A DNA stretch of 64,000 bases from MAG-120802 sp049430265. GTDB lineage: Bacteria; Actinomycetota; Actinomycetes; Nanopelagicales; Nanopelagicaceae. The number at the start of each line of letters is the position of its first letter. The stretch's first letter is position 1. The notes beneath the pieces were generated by a model. It searched no databases and had not been told where the DNA came from. It was given only the letters and a program-made list of their open reading frames with translations. The position numbers and the translations under genes were made by a program. The stretch is from contig JBMTBW010000001.1 of the NCBI GenBank assembly GCA_049430265.1, positions 1 through 64,000 on the forward strand. The letters run 5' to 3'. Shown in pieces: positions 18,320 through 27,347 of this stretch.

Positions 18320-19798
18320 ATGACAACCTTCGTTGATCGCGTGACTCTTCATGCCGCAGCAGGAAAAGGTGGAGATGGTTGTGTCTCTGTTCACCGTGAA
18401 AAATTTGTTCCACTTGGCGGCCCTGATGGCGGAAGCGGTGGTAGGGGCGGCGACATTATTTTGGTTGTCGATCCAAGCGTTACTACCTTGCTTGATTTTC
18501 ATCACTCACCACATCGCAGCGCTAGCTCGGGACGACAAGGATATGGCGCGCTAAAAAATGGCCCTGATGGCGAAGATTTAATTCTTGGTGTTCCTAATGG
18601 AACAGTTGTGATGAATAAAGAAGGTCGTATCTTGGCAGATTTAGTAGGTAATGGAACAAGATTTATTGCTGCCAAAGGTGGTTTAGGTGGCCTTGGCAAT
18701 AACGCACTTGCCTCAAACCGACGCAGAGCTCCAGGTTTTGCGCTCCTTGGTGAACCTGGCGAAAAAAGAACTTTAATTTTAGAACTTAAATCTGTTGCAG
18801 ATGTTGGTCTAATTGGTTATCCAAGCGCTGGTAAATCATCTTTAGTTGCAGCTATTTCTGCTGCAAGACCAAAGATTGCTGATTATCCATTTACAACACT
18901 TGCCCCAAATCTTGGAGTTGTTCAGGCAGGAGAGGCGAGATTTACTGTTGCAGATGTTCCAGGTTTGATACCAGGGGCTTCGCAAGGAAAAGGTCTTGGA
19001 CTGCAGTTTCTTCGCCATGTTGAGCGCTGCGCAGCTTTAGTGCATGTTCTCGATTGTGGAACGCTAGAGACTGAGCGCGATCCGGTGAGAGATTTTGAAG
19101 TAATTGAAGATGAGTTAAAGAAGTATGCAGAGGATTTAAGCACTAGACCCCGCATCATTGCTCTTAATAAAGTTGATCTTCCTGATGCTAAAGCAATGGC
19201 AGATATGGTCGAGCCCACGTTAAAAAAGATGGGATATGAGGTTTTCCAGATCTCAGCTGCATCAAGAATTGGACTTGAACAACTTCTCTATGCCATGGCT
19301 AAGTTAGTTGCAGAACATAGAAAGCAGGAGAGCGCACAAGAGAAGGTAAAGATTGTGCTTCGCCCAACTCCAATCGATGATGTTGGATTTAAGACTATGG
19401 CTAATGATGATGGCTCATTTACCGTTATTGGTTCACGCCCTGAGAGATGGGTTCATCAAACAAACTTTAGTAATGCTGAAGCTGTCGGATATCTTGCAGA
19501 TCGCCTTGCAAGTTTGGGTGTAGAAAAAGAGCTCTTTAAATTAGGGGCCAAACAAGGCGATGAAGTACGTATTGGCCTGGGTGATGATGCAGTGATCTTT
19601 GATTGGGAGCCAACTATTGAGGCAGGCGCAGAACTTCTATCAGGACCTCGCGGCGATGACATGCGTATCCCGCGCGGATGGGAGAAGTTTGATGAAGAGG
19701 CAATTGATCAATTAGATGATGAAGAATTAGCCCAGCAATGGGAGTACAAGGTGGAAGATCCAACAGATCCAGGAGTAGAAATGGAGGAGCAGAGATGA
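18320..19798 (+). CDS. obgE: Obg family GTPase (ribosome assembly)
   Basis: ObgE is an essential GTPase in 50S assembly and stress control. The 492-residue product has the glycine-rich Obg fold at 1-158, the G domain with P-loop GYPSAGKSS at 166-174 and switch DVPG at 212-215, NKVD near 286, and the C-terminal OCT domain (about 345-425) found in Gram-positive Obg. An acidic tail follows. It lies 85 bp past the rpmA terminator, and the TGA overlaps the proB start in ATGA. Confidence 0.96.
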   Translation: MTTFVDRVTLHAAAGKGGDGCVSVHREKFVPLGGPDGGSGGRGGDIILVVDPSVTTLLDFHHSPHRSASSGRQGYGALKNGPDGEDLILGVPNGTVVMNKEGRILADLVGNGTRFIAAKGGLGGLGNNALASNRRRAPGFALLGEPGEKRTLILELKSVADVGLIGYPSAGKSSLVAAISAARPKIADYPFTTLAPNLGVVQAGEARFTVADVPGLIPGASQGKGLGLQFLRHVERCAALVHVLDCGTLETERDPVRDFEVIEDELKKYAEDLSTRPRIIALNKVDLPDAKAMADMVEPTLKKMGYEVFQISAASRIGLEQLLYAMAKLVAEHRKQESAQEKVKIVLRPTPIDDVGFKTMANDDGSFTVIGSRPERWVHQTNFSNAEAVGYLADRLASLGVEKELFKLGAKQGDEVRIGLGDDAVIFDWEPTIEAGAELLSGPRGDDMRIPRGWEKFDEEAIDQLDDEELAQQWEYKVEDPTDPGVEMEEQR

Positions 19799-20907
19799 AT
19801 CGCGATGCAGTAATTAAAGCAAAGCGAATAGTTATCAAGATTGGCTCCTCAACACTTACTGGAGCAGATGGCGCTGGCCTTGATAGCGCTGCCGTCACTA
19901 AATTAGCAGCAGCAGTTGCTGAATTAAAAGAGCAGGGTAGAGAAGTTGTAGTTGTTTCATCAGGAGCGATTGCTGCAGGTCTTGCCCCTCTTGGGCTAGG
20001 CAGCAGGCCTATAGATCTTGCAACTCAACAAGCAGCAGCATCTGTTGGCCAGGGGCTATTGATTCATAGCTATACCGAAGCGTTAAGAAAACATAAAATC
20101 ATTGCCTCGCAAGTGCTTTTAACTATTGAAGACATTGTCCGTAGATCTCATTATCAAAATGCGCAGCGCACCCTCTTTAAATTACTTGCGCTCGGCGTTG
20201 TTCCAATTATTAATGAGAATGATTCAGTTGGAACACAAGAGATTAGATTTGGTGATAACGATCGAATCGCTGCTTTAGTTTCCCACCTAATTGGAGCAGA
20301 TTTATTGGTGCTTGTTAGCGATGTTGATGCGCTCTATGATGCTAATCCAAGAGAGGCCGGAGCTAAGAAAATCTCTCAAGTTGATTCCCTTGCCGAGTTA
20401 GCAGATGCCCAAATTGGGGGAGCTGGATCTAAAGTTGGCAGTGGCGGTATGGTTACAAAGATTGAAGCTGCACGAATTTCAACCCAAGCTGGAATTCCAA
20501 TGTTATTAACTTGCCTTGCTGATGTTTCCAAAGTATTGGCTGGAGCCGAACTTGGAACATACTTTGTTGCATCAACAGATAAGAAGTCTTCTCGTCTGCT
20601 CTGGTTAGCGCACGCGGCAAGTAGCAGTGGAAGATTAATTATCGATGCAGGCGCTGTTAGCGCGCTGCGTGAGCGTGGCACCTCACTTCTTCCTGCTGGA
20701 GTAAAAGCTGTTGAAGGGGAATTTAGCTCAGGAGATACCGTTGAAATAGCGGCCGAAGATGGCAGCATCGTTGCCCGCGGATTAGTTGCCTTTGATTCTT
20801 CAGAAATTCCAGCAATGCTTGGACGCTCCACTAAAGATCTTGCGAAAGAATTAGGGCCTGAATATGAGCGAGAGTTGGTCCACCGCGATGACATGGTGCT
20901 GTTATGA
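19795..20907 (+). CDS. proB: glutamate 5-kinase
   Basis: ProB phosphorylates glutamate, the first and feedback-controlled step of proline synthesis. The 370-residue product has the amino-acid kinase domain (IVIKIGSSTLTG near the start, SSGAIAAG near 56, GSGGMVTKI near 215) and a C-terminal PUA domain at about 275-360. I take ATG 19795 rather than the upstream in-frame ATG at 19738, because GGAGG at 19783-19787 is well placed and the family begins near this point. The start overlaps obg by 4 bp and the stop overlaps proA by 4 bp. Confidence 0.95.
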   Translation: MNRDAVIKAKRIVIKIGSSTLTGADGAGLDSAAVTKLAAAVAELKEQGREVVVVSSGAIAAGLAPLGLGSRPIDLATQQAAASVGQGLLIHSYTEALRKHKIIASQVLLTIEDIVRRSHYQNAQRTLFKLLALGVVPIINENDSVGTQEIRFGDNDRIAALVSHLIGADLLVLVSDVDALYDANPREAGAKKISQVDSLAELADAQIGGAGSKVGSGGMVTKIEAARISTQAGIPMLLTCLADVSKVLAGAELGTYFVASTDKKSSRLLWLAHAASSSGRLIIDAGAVSALRERGTSLLPAGVKAVEGEFSSGDTVEIAAEDGSIVARGLVAFDSSEIPAMLGRSTKDLAKELGPEYERELVHRDDMVLL

Positions 20908-22172
20908 GCAATGATCAATTAGTTGCAGATCTAGCAGACAAGGCAAGAAAAGCTTCAAGGACTTTAATCACTGCTGGCTATAGCAAGAGACAAGGTGCAC
21001 TGCTTGCAATTGCAGATGCACTTGAGGCCAATATGGGTGAGATTCTTGAAGCCAATAAGTTAGATATGGAACGCGGGAAAGCTAATGGCCTTAATTCATC
21101 CCTTCTAGATCGCCTAGCTTTAAACCCAGAGCGAATCACAGATATTGCCACAGGGGCGCGCCAAGTAGCAGCACTTGATGACCCACTTGGAATTGTTTTA
21201 AGGCAGCGAACTCTAAGTAATGGATTGAAACTCACTCAAGTAACGGTGCCATTTGGGGTTATTGGAATGGTTTATGAGGCTCGTCCAAATGTAACTGTTG
21301 ATGCTGCAGTGATTCTTCTGATGTCAGGGAATGCAGCGCTACTTCGCGGCTCATCATCTGCTCAGGCAAGTAATGAGGTTTTGGTTAAAGTAATGAGGGG
21401 CGCACTTGAGGCGGGAGATATTTCAAGTGAGGTAATTCAGTTGATTCCTTCAAGTGATCGCGATACCACCAGAGCTCTTCTTCATGCCCGAGGCAAAGTT
21501 GATTTAGTTATTCCTAGAGGAAGCGCTGATTTAATACGTATGGTTGTTGATGATTCAACTGTGCCGACTATTGAAACTGGAGCTGGAGTCTGTCATGTTT
21601 ATATTGACAAGAGCGCTGACTTTTCCAAAGCTCTTCCAATAGTAATTAACTCAAAGACTCATAGACCTAGTGTTTGTAATGCTGCAGAGACTCTTCTAGT
21701 TCATAAAGAGATAGCCAAAGACTTCCTACCGCTAGCTCTTAAAGGACTGCATCAGGCGGGGGTAATTCTGCATTGCGATCAAGTAAGCCTTGAGGTTGCT
21801 AACTCACTTTCAATTCCAGCATCCCTTGCCACTGAAGAGAATTGGTCCACGGAATACGGTGTATTAGAGATGAATGTTGCAGTTGTATCTGATTTGGAAA
21901 GCGCTGCTGCTCATATTTTGAAATATGGAACCAATCACACTGAGGCAATTGTCACTGAGTCCAATGAGAGCGCAGAGAGATTTATTGCTCTTGCTGATTG
22001 CGCCGCAGTTATGGTCAATGCCTCTACTAGATTCACTGATGGCCAAGAGATGGGATTTGGAGCAGAGATTGGAATTTCAAATCAGAAGCTTCATGCTCGC
22101 GGTCCGATGGGCCTTGAGCAGATGACTACCACCACATGGATTGTGAGAGGAGATGGCCAGATCCGAAAGTAA
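20904..22172 (+). CDS. proA: glutamate-5-semialdehyde dehydrogenase
   Basis: ProA reduces glutamyl-5-phosphate with NADPH to the semialdehyde, which cyclises towards proline. The 422-residue protein belongs to the aldehyde dehydrogenase superfamily. The conserved segment around the active-site cysteine is SKTHRPSVCNAAETLL (Cys near residue 256), and GVIGMVYEARPNVTVD is near 119. It overlaps proB by 4 bp. In many actinobacteria proA is followed by nadD; here the next gene is gatC. Confidence 0.96.
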   Translation: MSNDQLVADLADKARKASRTLITAGYSKRQGALLAIADALEANMGEILEANKLDMERGKANGLNSSLLDRLALNPERITDIATGARQVAALDDPLGIVLRQRTLSNGLKLTQVTVPFGVIGMVYEARPNVTVDAAVILLMSGNAALLRGSSSAQASNEVLVKVMRGALEAGDISSEVIQLIPSSDRDTTRALLHARGKVDLVIPRGSADLIRMVVDDSTVPTIETGAGVCHVYIDKSADFSKALPIVINSKTHRPSVCNAAETLLVHKEIAKDFLPLALKGLHQAGVILHCDQVSLEVANSLSIPASLATEENWSTEYGVLEMNVAVVSDLESAAAHILKYGTNHTEAIVTESNESAERFIALADCAAVMVNASTRFTDGQEMGFGAEIGISNQKLHARGPMGLEQMTTTTWIVRGDGQIRK

Positions 22173-22210
22173 TTCGCTGGCAGCGATAGCTCTTCGGTAA
22201 GGTGACCTAT

Positions 22211-22507
22211 ATGTCCAATATCTCGCGCGATGATGTGGCAAATCTAGCCAAACTAGCTCGCATTGATTTATCAGAAGATGAATTGGCTGGTCTTGCTAAA
22301 GAACTCTCCGTAATCCTTGACGCCGTTGCTCGAGTTCAAGAAGTTGCAGGCGAGGATGTTCCTCCAACTTCTCATCCACTTCCATTAGTAAATGTCTTTC
22401 GTGAAGATGTAGTCCGTCCAAGTCTTACTCCACAGGAAGCTCTCTCTGGTGCTCCAGAGCAAGAGGAGCAGAGATTTAAAGTTCCGCAGATTTTGGGTGA
22501 AGAGTGA
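22211..22507 (+). CDS. gatC: Asp/Glu-tRNA amidotransferase subunit C
   Basis: GatC is the small subunit that holds GatA and GatB together in the enzyme that amidates misacylated Glu-tRNA-Gln and Asp-tRNA-Asn. I choose ATG 22211 (98 residues) because AAGGTGA at 22199-22205 is correctly spaced. A GTG at 22202 would lie inside that Shine-Dalgarno. The product has the typical SRDDVANLAKLARIDLSEDE helix and the PLVNVFREDVVRPSL segment. The stop overlaps the gatA start. Confidence 0.93.
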   Translation: MSNISRDDVANLAKLARIDLSEDELAGLAKELSVILDAVARVQEVAGEDVPPTSHPLPLVNVFREDVVRPSLTPQEALSGAPEQEEQRFKVPQILGEE

Positions 22508-23991
22508 TGATTAATAAGAGCGCAGTTGAGATGGCAGAGGCGCTAAACAAGGGCGAAATCACAAGCGTTGAACTAACTAAGGCGCATCTAAAGCAGATTG
22601 GTGAAGTTGATGGACAGGTTCATGCTTTTCTTCATGTTGATACCCAAGGAGCTTTAGAACAGGCCAGCCAAGTAGATGCAAAGAGAAGTGCTGGCGAAAA
22701 ACTTCCCGCCTTAGCTGGAGTTCCACTGGCTCTTAAAGATGTTCTAGTTCAAAAAGGAATTCCCACCACATGTGGCTCAAAGATGTTAGAGGGATGGCGC
22801 CCTCCTTATGATTCAACGGTAGTTAGAAAGTTAAAAGAAAACGGCATAGTTATTCTAGGTAAAACTAATATGGATGAGTTTGCTATGGGCTCATCAACTG
22901 AAAATTCAGCTTATGGTCCAAGCCGAAATCCTTGGGACTTAACTCGCATCCCCGGTGGATCAGGCGGCGGCTCATCTGCTTCTCTAGCATCATTTCAAGC
23001 ACCTCTTGCAATTGGAACTGATACTGGAGGATCAATTCGCCAGCCAGCTGCAGTAACAGGAACTGTTGGAGTTAAGCCAACTTATGGCGGAGTTTCAAGA
23101 TATGGCTTAGTTGCCTTCTCATCATCTCTTGATCAAGCAGGACCGTGCGCTAGAACTGTTCTTGATGCGGCATATCTACATGAAGCAATTGCCGGTCATG
23201 ACCCTCTTGATTCCACTTCTATTAACGCCCCAGTTCCAGCAGTTGTTGCCGCTGCTAAGGATGGAAATATTAAAGGGATGAAGATTGGAGTTATTAAAGA
23301 ACTTCAAGGAGATGGATATCAAGCTGGAGTCTTAAAACTATTTAATGAATCTCTAGAAATTCTGGCATCACTTGGCGCTGAGATTGTAGAAGTCTCGTGT
23401 AAATACTTTGATTATGCTCTAGCTGCTTATTACTTAATTGCACCAAGTGAGTGCTCATCAAATCTAGCTCGCTTTGATGCGATGCGTTATGGAATTAGAA
23501 ATGGTCAGGGCTCTGCTGAAGAGGTTATGAATGCCACAAGACAGATTGGTTTTGGCAGGGAAGTTAAGCGCAGAATTATCCTTGGAACATATGCACTCTC
23601 AAGTGGTTATTACGATGCCTACTATGGAAGCGCGCAGAAGGTTAGAACTCTAATCTCACGTGATTTTGAAAGCGCTTTTAAGTTAGCTGATGTCTTAGTT
23701 TCACCGACAGCGCCAACGACTGCATTTAAGATTGGCGAGAAGTCCAATGATCCAATTGCGATGTATTTAAATGACATTGCAACAATTCCAACTAACCTTG
23801 CCGGCATTGGTGGTATGTCTCTGCCATCAGGTCTAGCTGCTGAAGATGGGCTGCCAGCTGGTTTTCAAATAATGGCCCCAGCCATGAAAGATGATTTGAT
23901 GTATAAAGTCGGCGCTGCCCTTGAAGCCGAGCTAAATACTAAGTGGCAGGGACCAATTCTAAGTTCTGCTCCAAAGCTAGGAGCTAGATAA
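22504..23991 (+). CDS. gatA: Asp/Glu-tRNA amidotransferase subunit A
   Basis: GatA is the amidase that releases ammonia from glutamine for transamidation. The 495-residue product carries the Ser-cisSer-Lys triad of the amidase signature family: Lys78 (PLALKDV), Ser153 (in GGSGGGSS) and nucleophile Ser177 (DTGGSIRQ). GTG 22504 and ATG 22507 are both possible starts, one codon apart. The first base of gatB overlaps its stop. Presence of gatCAB suggests indirect synthesis of Gln-tRNA and possibly Asn-tRNA. Confidence 0.96.
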   Translation: MMINKSAVEMAEALNKGEITSVELTKAHLKQIGEVDGQVHAFLHVDTQGALEQASQVDAKRSAGEKLPALAGVPLALKDVLVQKGIPTTCGSKMLEGWRPPYDSTVVRKLKENGIVILGKTNMDEFAMGSSTENSAYGPSRNPWDLTRIPGGSGGGSSASLASFQAPLAIGTDTGGSIRQPAAVTGTVGVKPTYGGVSRYGLVAFSSSLDQAGPCARTVLDAAYLHEAIAGHDPLDSTSINAPVPAVVAAAKDGNIKGMKIGVIKELQGDGYQAGVLKLFNESLEILASLGAEIVEVSCKYFDYALAAYYLIAPSECSSNLARFDAMRYGIRNGQGSAEEVMNATRQIGFGREVKRRIILGTYALSSGYYDAYYGSAQKVRTLISRDFESAFKLADVLVSPTAPTTAFKIGEKSNDPIAMYLNDIATIPTNLAGIGGMSLPSGLAAEDGLPAGFQIMAPAMKDDLMYKVGAALEAELNTKWQGPILSSAPKLGAR

Positions 23992-25493
23992 TGGCTCTTA
24001 AGTATGAAGATGTAATCGCAAAATATGAACCAGCACTTGGTCTTGAGGTTCACGTTGAACTAGGCACAGCATCAAAGATGTTCTGTGGCTGCAATACAGT
24101 CTTTGGAGCAGCTGCCAATACTCAAACCTGCCCGGTCTGTTTAGGCCTTCCAGGCGCGCTTCCTGTTGTTAATGGCAAAGCCATTGAATACACAATTGCA
24201 ATAGGACTAGCTCTTAATTGCTCTATTGCGCCATATAGTCGCTTTGCTAGAAAGAATTACTTCTATCCTGATATGCCAAAGAATTTTCAAACCTCACAAT
24301 ATGACGAGCCAATCTGCACCAATGGATATCTAGATATCACAATTGATACAGATGAAGGTAGCAAGGACTTTAGAATTGAAATTGAACGCGTCCATATGGA
24401 GGAAGACACTGGAAAGTCACTTCACATGGGAGGATCGACTGGGCGAATTCATGGCGCTGATTACTCACTTCTAGATTACAACCGAGCTGGAATTCCTTTA
24501 GTTGAGATAGTTACAAAAGTTGTTAATGGCTGCGGCAAATACGCACCAGAGGTTGCCAGAGCATATGTCTCAGAACTTCGAGATATTCTTCGCGGCCTTG
24601 GAGTAAGTGATGTGAAGATGGAGCAGGGATCACTGCGCTGCGATGCTAACGTCTCACTTCGACCAATTGGCTCTGAGAAACTTGGAACAAGAAGTGAGAC
24701 TAAGAATGTCAACTCACTTAAGTCAGTAGAGCGAGCAATTAGGTCCGAGATGATTCGCCATGCTGAACTTCTAAATTCCAACCAGCGAGTAATACAGGAG
24801 ACTAGACATTTCCATGAAGATACTGGTCTAACAACTTCCGGACGCTCAAAGGAGCAAGCCGAGGATTACCGATATTTTCCAGAGCCAGATTTAGTCCCCA
24901 TTGCTCCAAGTAAGGAATTAATTGCAAAGATTGCTGCGACCCTTCCAGAAAAACCCTCAGTTAGAAGAAAGAAATTACAAGAGGCTTGGCAGGTGCCAGA
25001 TAAAGAGATGGCAGCAATGATCAATGCTGATGTTCTAGATTCGGTTGAGGCGACAGTGAAATTGGGAGCAGATCCAACTCGAGCTCGCTCTTGGTGGCTC
25101 GGTGAAATTGCCAGAATTGCAAATGAGAAGGCGGTTGCTGCCGCAGATTTAGCTATCAGCGCTGCAGATGTTGCTGAAGTTATCACCTTAATTGTTAAGG
25201 GAGAGTTAACCGATAAATTAGCTCGCCAGGTTGTTGAGGCGCTAATTAATGGCGAGGGTAGCGTGGCAAAAATAATTGAAACTCGTGGCATCAAAGTTGT
25301 CTCCGATGATTCATCATTAATGGCAGCAATTGAGCGAGCAATCGCAGCTGCTCCAGATGTTGCTGAAAAGGTTAGAGGGGGAAATATTCCAGCCGCAGGA
25401 GCTTTAATTGGCGCAGTAATGAAGGAATCAAAGGGTCAAGCTGATGCAGCAAAGGTGCGCGATCTTCTTCTCAAGCATTTAGGACAGGGATAA
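23991..25493 (+). CDS. gatB: Asp/Glu-tRNA amidotransferase subunit B
   Basis: GatB binds the misacylated tRNA and activates the carboxylate with ATP. The 500-residue product has the GLEVHVEL start of the catalytic cradle, the metal-binding cysteines in MFCGC and TCPVC (residues about 28-47), the YPDMPKNFQTSQYD segment, and the helical YqeY-like tail domain from about 350. It overlaps gatA by one base and completes the gatCAB unit. ilvD follows after 13 bp. Confidence 0.96.
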   Translation: MALKYEDVIAKYEPALGLEVHVELGTASKMFCGCNTVFGAAANTQTCPVCLGLPGALPVVNGKAIEYTIAIGLALNCSIAPYSRFARKNYFYPDMPKNFQTSQYDEPICTNGYLDITIDTDEGSKDFRIEIERVHMEEDTGKSLHMGGSTGRIHGADYSLLDYNRAGIPLVEIVTKVVNGCGKYAPEVARAYVSELRDILRGLGVSDVKMEQGSLRCDANVSLRPIGSEKLGTRSETKNVNSLKSVERAIRSEMIRHAELLNSNQRVIQETRHFHEDTGLTTSGRSKEQAEDYRYFPEPDLVPIAPSKELIAKIAATLPEKPSVRRKKLQEAWQVPDKEMAAMINADVLDSVEATVKLGADPTRARSWWLGEIARIANEKAVAAADLAISAADVAEVITLIVKGELTDKLARQVVEALINGEGSVAKIIETRGIKVVSDDSSLMAAIERAIAAAPDVAEKVRGGNIPAAGALIGAVMKESKGQADAAKVRDLLLKHLGQG

Positions 25494-25506
25494 GTAGGAT
25501 TAACTC

Positions 25507-27183
25507 ATGACAAATCCAATGAAGCCGCGTTCTGGACTTGTAACTGATGGTCTTGAGCGCGCTCCTGCTCGCGGAATGCTTAGAGCAGTAGGAATGAAAG
25601 ATGAAGATTGGGTTAAGCCACAAATAGGAATTGCATCTTCTTGGAATGAAATCACGCCATGTAATCTCTCGTTAGATCGTTTAGCAAAAGCATCAAAGCA
25701 AGGAGTCCTTGATGCAGGTGGATTTCCAATGCAGTTTGGCACCATCTCAGTCTCTGATGGCATATCAATGGGCCATGAGGGAATGCACTTCTCACTAGTT
25801 TCAAGAGAAGTTATAGCAGACTCTGTTGAGACAGTTATGCAAGCAGAGAGATTTGATGGCATGGTCACATTTGCTGGTTGTGACAAATCCCTTCCAGGAA
25901 TGATGATGGCAGCAGCGCGCCTTGATGTCGCTAGTGTTTTTGTTTATGCCGGCTCTACTCTTCCAGGACAAGTTGATGGAAAAGATGTCACCATCATTGA
26001 CGCCTTCGAAGCAGTGGGAGCATGCGCCAGAGGATTAATTTCTCAAGAGCAGGTCGATAAAATTGAGCGCGCAATCTGTCCAGGTGAAGGTGCGTGCGGC
26101 GGGATGTATACCGCAAACACCATGGCAACTGTTGGTGAAGCCATCGGTCTATCACTTCCTGGCTCTGCTGCTCCGCCAGCAGTTGATCGCAGGCGTGATA
26201 GTTATGCTGTTAAGTCAGGGGCAGCTGTTGTTGAACTCATAAGAGCGGGAATAACCACAAGAGATATTTTGAGTAAGCAAGCATTTGAAAATGCCATTAC
26301 AGCACTGATGGCGCTAGGTGGATCAACTAATGCTGTTCTTCACTTGCTAGCAATTGCACATGAAGCAAAGGTTGATTTGACCTTAAATGATTTCCATCGC
26401 ATTGGCTCAAAGGTCCCACTACTTGGCGACTTAAAACCATTTGGCAGATTTGTTATGAGCGATGTCGACAAAGTCGGAGGAATTCCGGTGATATTAAAGG
26501 CACTACTAGATGCCGGCTTGCTTCATGGAGATTGTTTAACAGTCACTGGAAAAACTATGGCTGAGAATTTAGCTGATATCAATCCACCAGATCCTGATGG
26601 CGAAATATTAAGAGCGGTAAAAAGTCCGATGGGCGTGAGTGGCGGAATAACAATTTTAAGTGGCTCACTTGCTAAAGATGGCGCAGTGACAAAGGTTGCT
26701 GGAGTTGGAGTTGACTCCTTCGAAGGACCTGCCAGAGTATTTGATAGAGAGCAAGCTGCAATGCAAGCTTTAGAGGATGGAACTATTACAGCAGGTGATG
26801 TTGTAGTAATTCGCTATGAAGGGCCAAAGGGCGGGCCTGGAATGCGCGAGATGTTAATGATTACTGGCGCAATTAAAGGCGCAGGTCTTGGAAAATCTGT
26901 TCTCTTAATTACCGATGGCAGATTCTCCGGTGGCACAACCGGGCTATGTGTCGGCCATGTTGCACCAGAGGCAAGTGATGGTGGAGCAATTGCACTTGTT
27001 AAAGATGGCGATCGAATTCGGATTGATATCAATGCAAGAACGCTAGATTTATTAGTTGATGAAAGTGAGTTAGCAAAGAGAAGGGAAAGTTTTAAACCGC
27101 TACCTAGTAGGTATACCTCTGGGGTATTGGGTAAGTATGTAAAGCTTGTGGGATCAGCATCAAAGGGCGCGGTCTGCGACTAA
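25507..27183 (+). CDS. ilvD: dihydroxy-acid dehydratase
   Basis: IlvD dehydrates dihydroxy acids to the 2-oxo acid precursors of valine and isoleucine, third step of the branched-chain pathway. The 558-residue product has the three iron-sulfur cluster cysteines of the family at Cys52 (PCN), Cys125 (GCDK) and Cys197 (ACGGMYTANT). The C-terminal FSGGTTG segment is also present. It follows gatB by only 13 bp, so it may share that transcript, while ilvBNC starts from its own attenuated promoter 50 bp after the ilvD stop. Confidence 0.95.
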   Translation: MTNPMKPRSGLVTDGLERAPARGMLRAVGMKDEDWVKPQIGIASSWNEITPCNLSLDRLAKASKQGVLDAGGFPMQFGTISVSDGISMGHEGMHFSLVSREVIADSVETVMQAERFDGMVTFAGCDKSLPGMMMAAARLDVASVFVYAGSTLPGQVDGKDVTIIDAFEAVGACARGLISQEQVDKIERAICPGEGACGGMYTANTMATVGEAIGLSLPGSAAPPAVDRRRDSYAVKSGAAVVELIRAGITTRDILSKQAFENAITALMALGGSTNAVLHLLAIAHEAKVDLTLNDFHRIGSKVPLLGDLKPFGRFVMSDVDKVGGIPVILKALLDAGLLHGDCLTVTGKTMAENLADINPPDPDGEILRAVKSPMGVSGGITILSGSLAKDGAVTKVAGVGVDSFEGPARVFDREQAAMQALEDGTITAGDVVVIRYEGPKGGPGMREMLMITGAIKGAGLGKSVLLITDGRFSGGTTGLCVGHVAPEASDGGAIALVKDGDRIRIDINARTLDLLVDESELAKRRESFKPLPSRYTSGVLGKYVKLVGSASKGAVCD

Positions 27184-27185
27184 GA

Positions 27186-27199
27186 GGGGATTAATCCCC
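27186..27199 (+). terminator. short palindrome after ilvD
   Basis: GGGGATTAATCCCC forms a 5-bp stem with a 4-nt loop three bases after the ilvD stop. No T-run follows, so intrinsic termination is doubtful; it may protect the mRNA 3' end or bind protein. Confidence 0.3.
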
Positions 27200-27229
27200 G
27201 TTCATATTGTGAGATAGCCGTCTTGAGGG

Positions 27230-27258
27230 TTGACTCATACTTTTTATCAGGGGATACT
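27230..27258 (+). promoter_or_regulatory. promoter of the ilvB leader/attenuator
   Basis: TTGACT at 27230-27235 and GATACT at 27253-27258 have an ideal 17-bp spacer. Transcription should begin about 27264-27266, at or next to the leader-peptide ATG at 27266, so the transcript is predicted to be leaderless or nearly so. It drives ilvB and the genes tightly linked behind it. Confidence 0.75.
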
Positions 27259-27265
27259 TATCCAC

Positions 27266-27325
27266 ATGTCAGCGAAATCAACTTCTGTAATAGCACTTGT
27301 TTCAGTGGTGATTCGCTGCGCGTGA
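27266..27325 (+). CDS. ilvB leader peptide (19 residues)
   Basis: The ORF encodes MSAKSTSVIALVSVVIRCA. Seven of its 19 residues are Val, Ile or Leu, clustered in positions 8-16 (VIALVSVVI), exactly the products of the downstream pathway. It lies between a strong promoter and an intrinsic terminator, upstream of acetolactate synthase. This is the organisation of amino-acid attenuators such as those known for ilv operons in enterobacteria and Corynebacterium glutamicum. There is no room for a Shine-Dalgarno if the predicted transcription start is right. Scarcity of charged Val, Ile or Leu tRNA would stall the ribosome here. Confidence 0.8.
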   Translation: MSAKSTSVIALVSVVIRCA

Positions 27326-27346
27326 ACTAAATAAAAGTTCACGCGC
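27270..27346 (+). promoter_or_regulatory. attenuator hairpins upstream of ilvB
   Basis: Two strong stems precede the terminator. The first pairs 27270-27280 (CAGCGAAATCA) with 27309-27318 (TGATTCGCTG), ten pairs with one bulged A, and encloses the Val/Ile/Leu codons. The second pairs 27318-27327 with 27337-27346 (GCGCGTGAAC with GTTCACGCGC), a perfect 10-bp stem with a 9-nt A/T loop that contains the leader stop codon in its 5' arm. A ribosome stalled at the Val/Ile codons would block both. I found only weak candidates for the antiterminator pairing (27335-27340 with 27355-27360). Confidence 0.65.
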
Positions 27347-27347
27347 A

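Noticed and set aside
20376..20918. 180-codon minus-strand open frame opposite proB
   Set aside because: It mirrors the codon pattern of proB, has no ribosome-binding site or recognisable domain, and proB is certain.
27186..27199. Palindrome after ilvD considered as the main terminator of a gat-ilvD transcript
   Set aside because: The stem is only five pairs and no T-run follows; listed only as a low-confidence feature.
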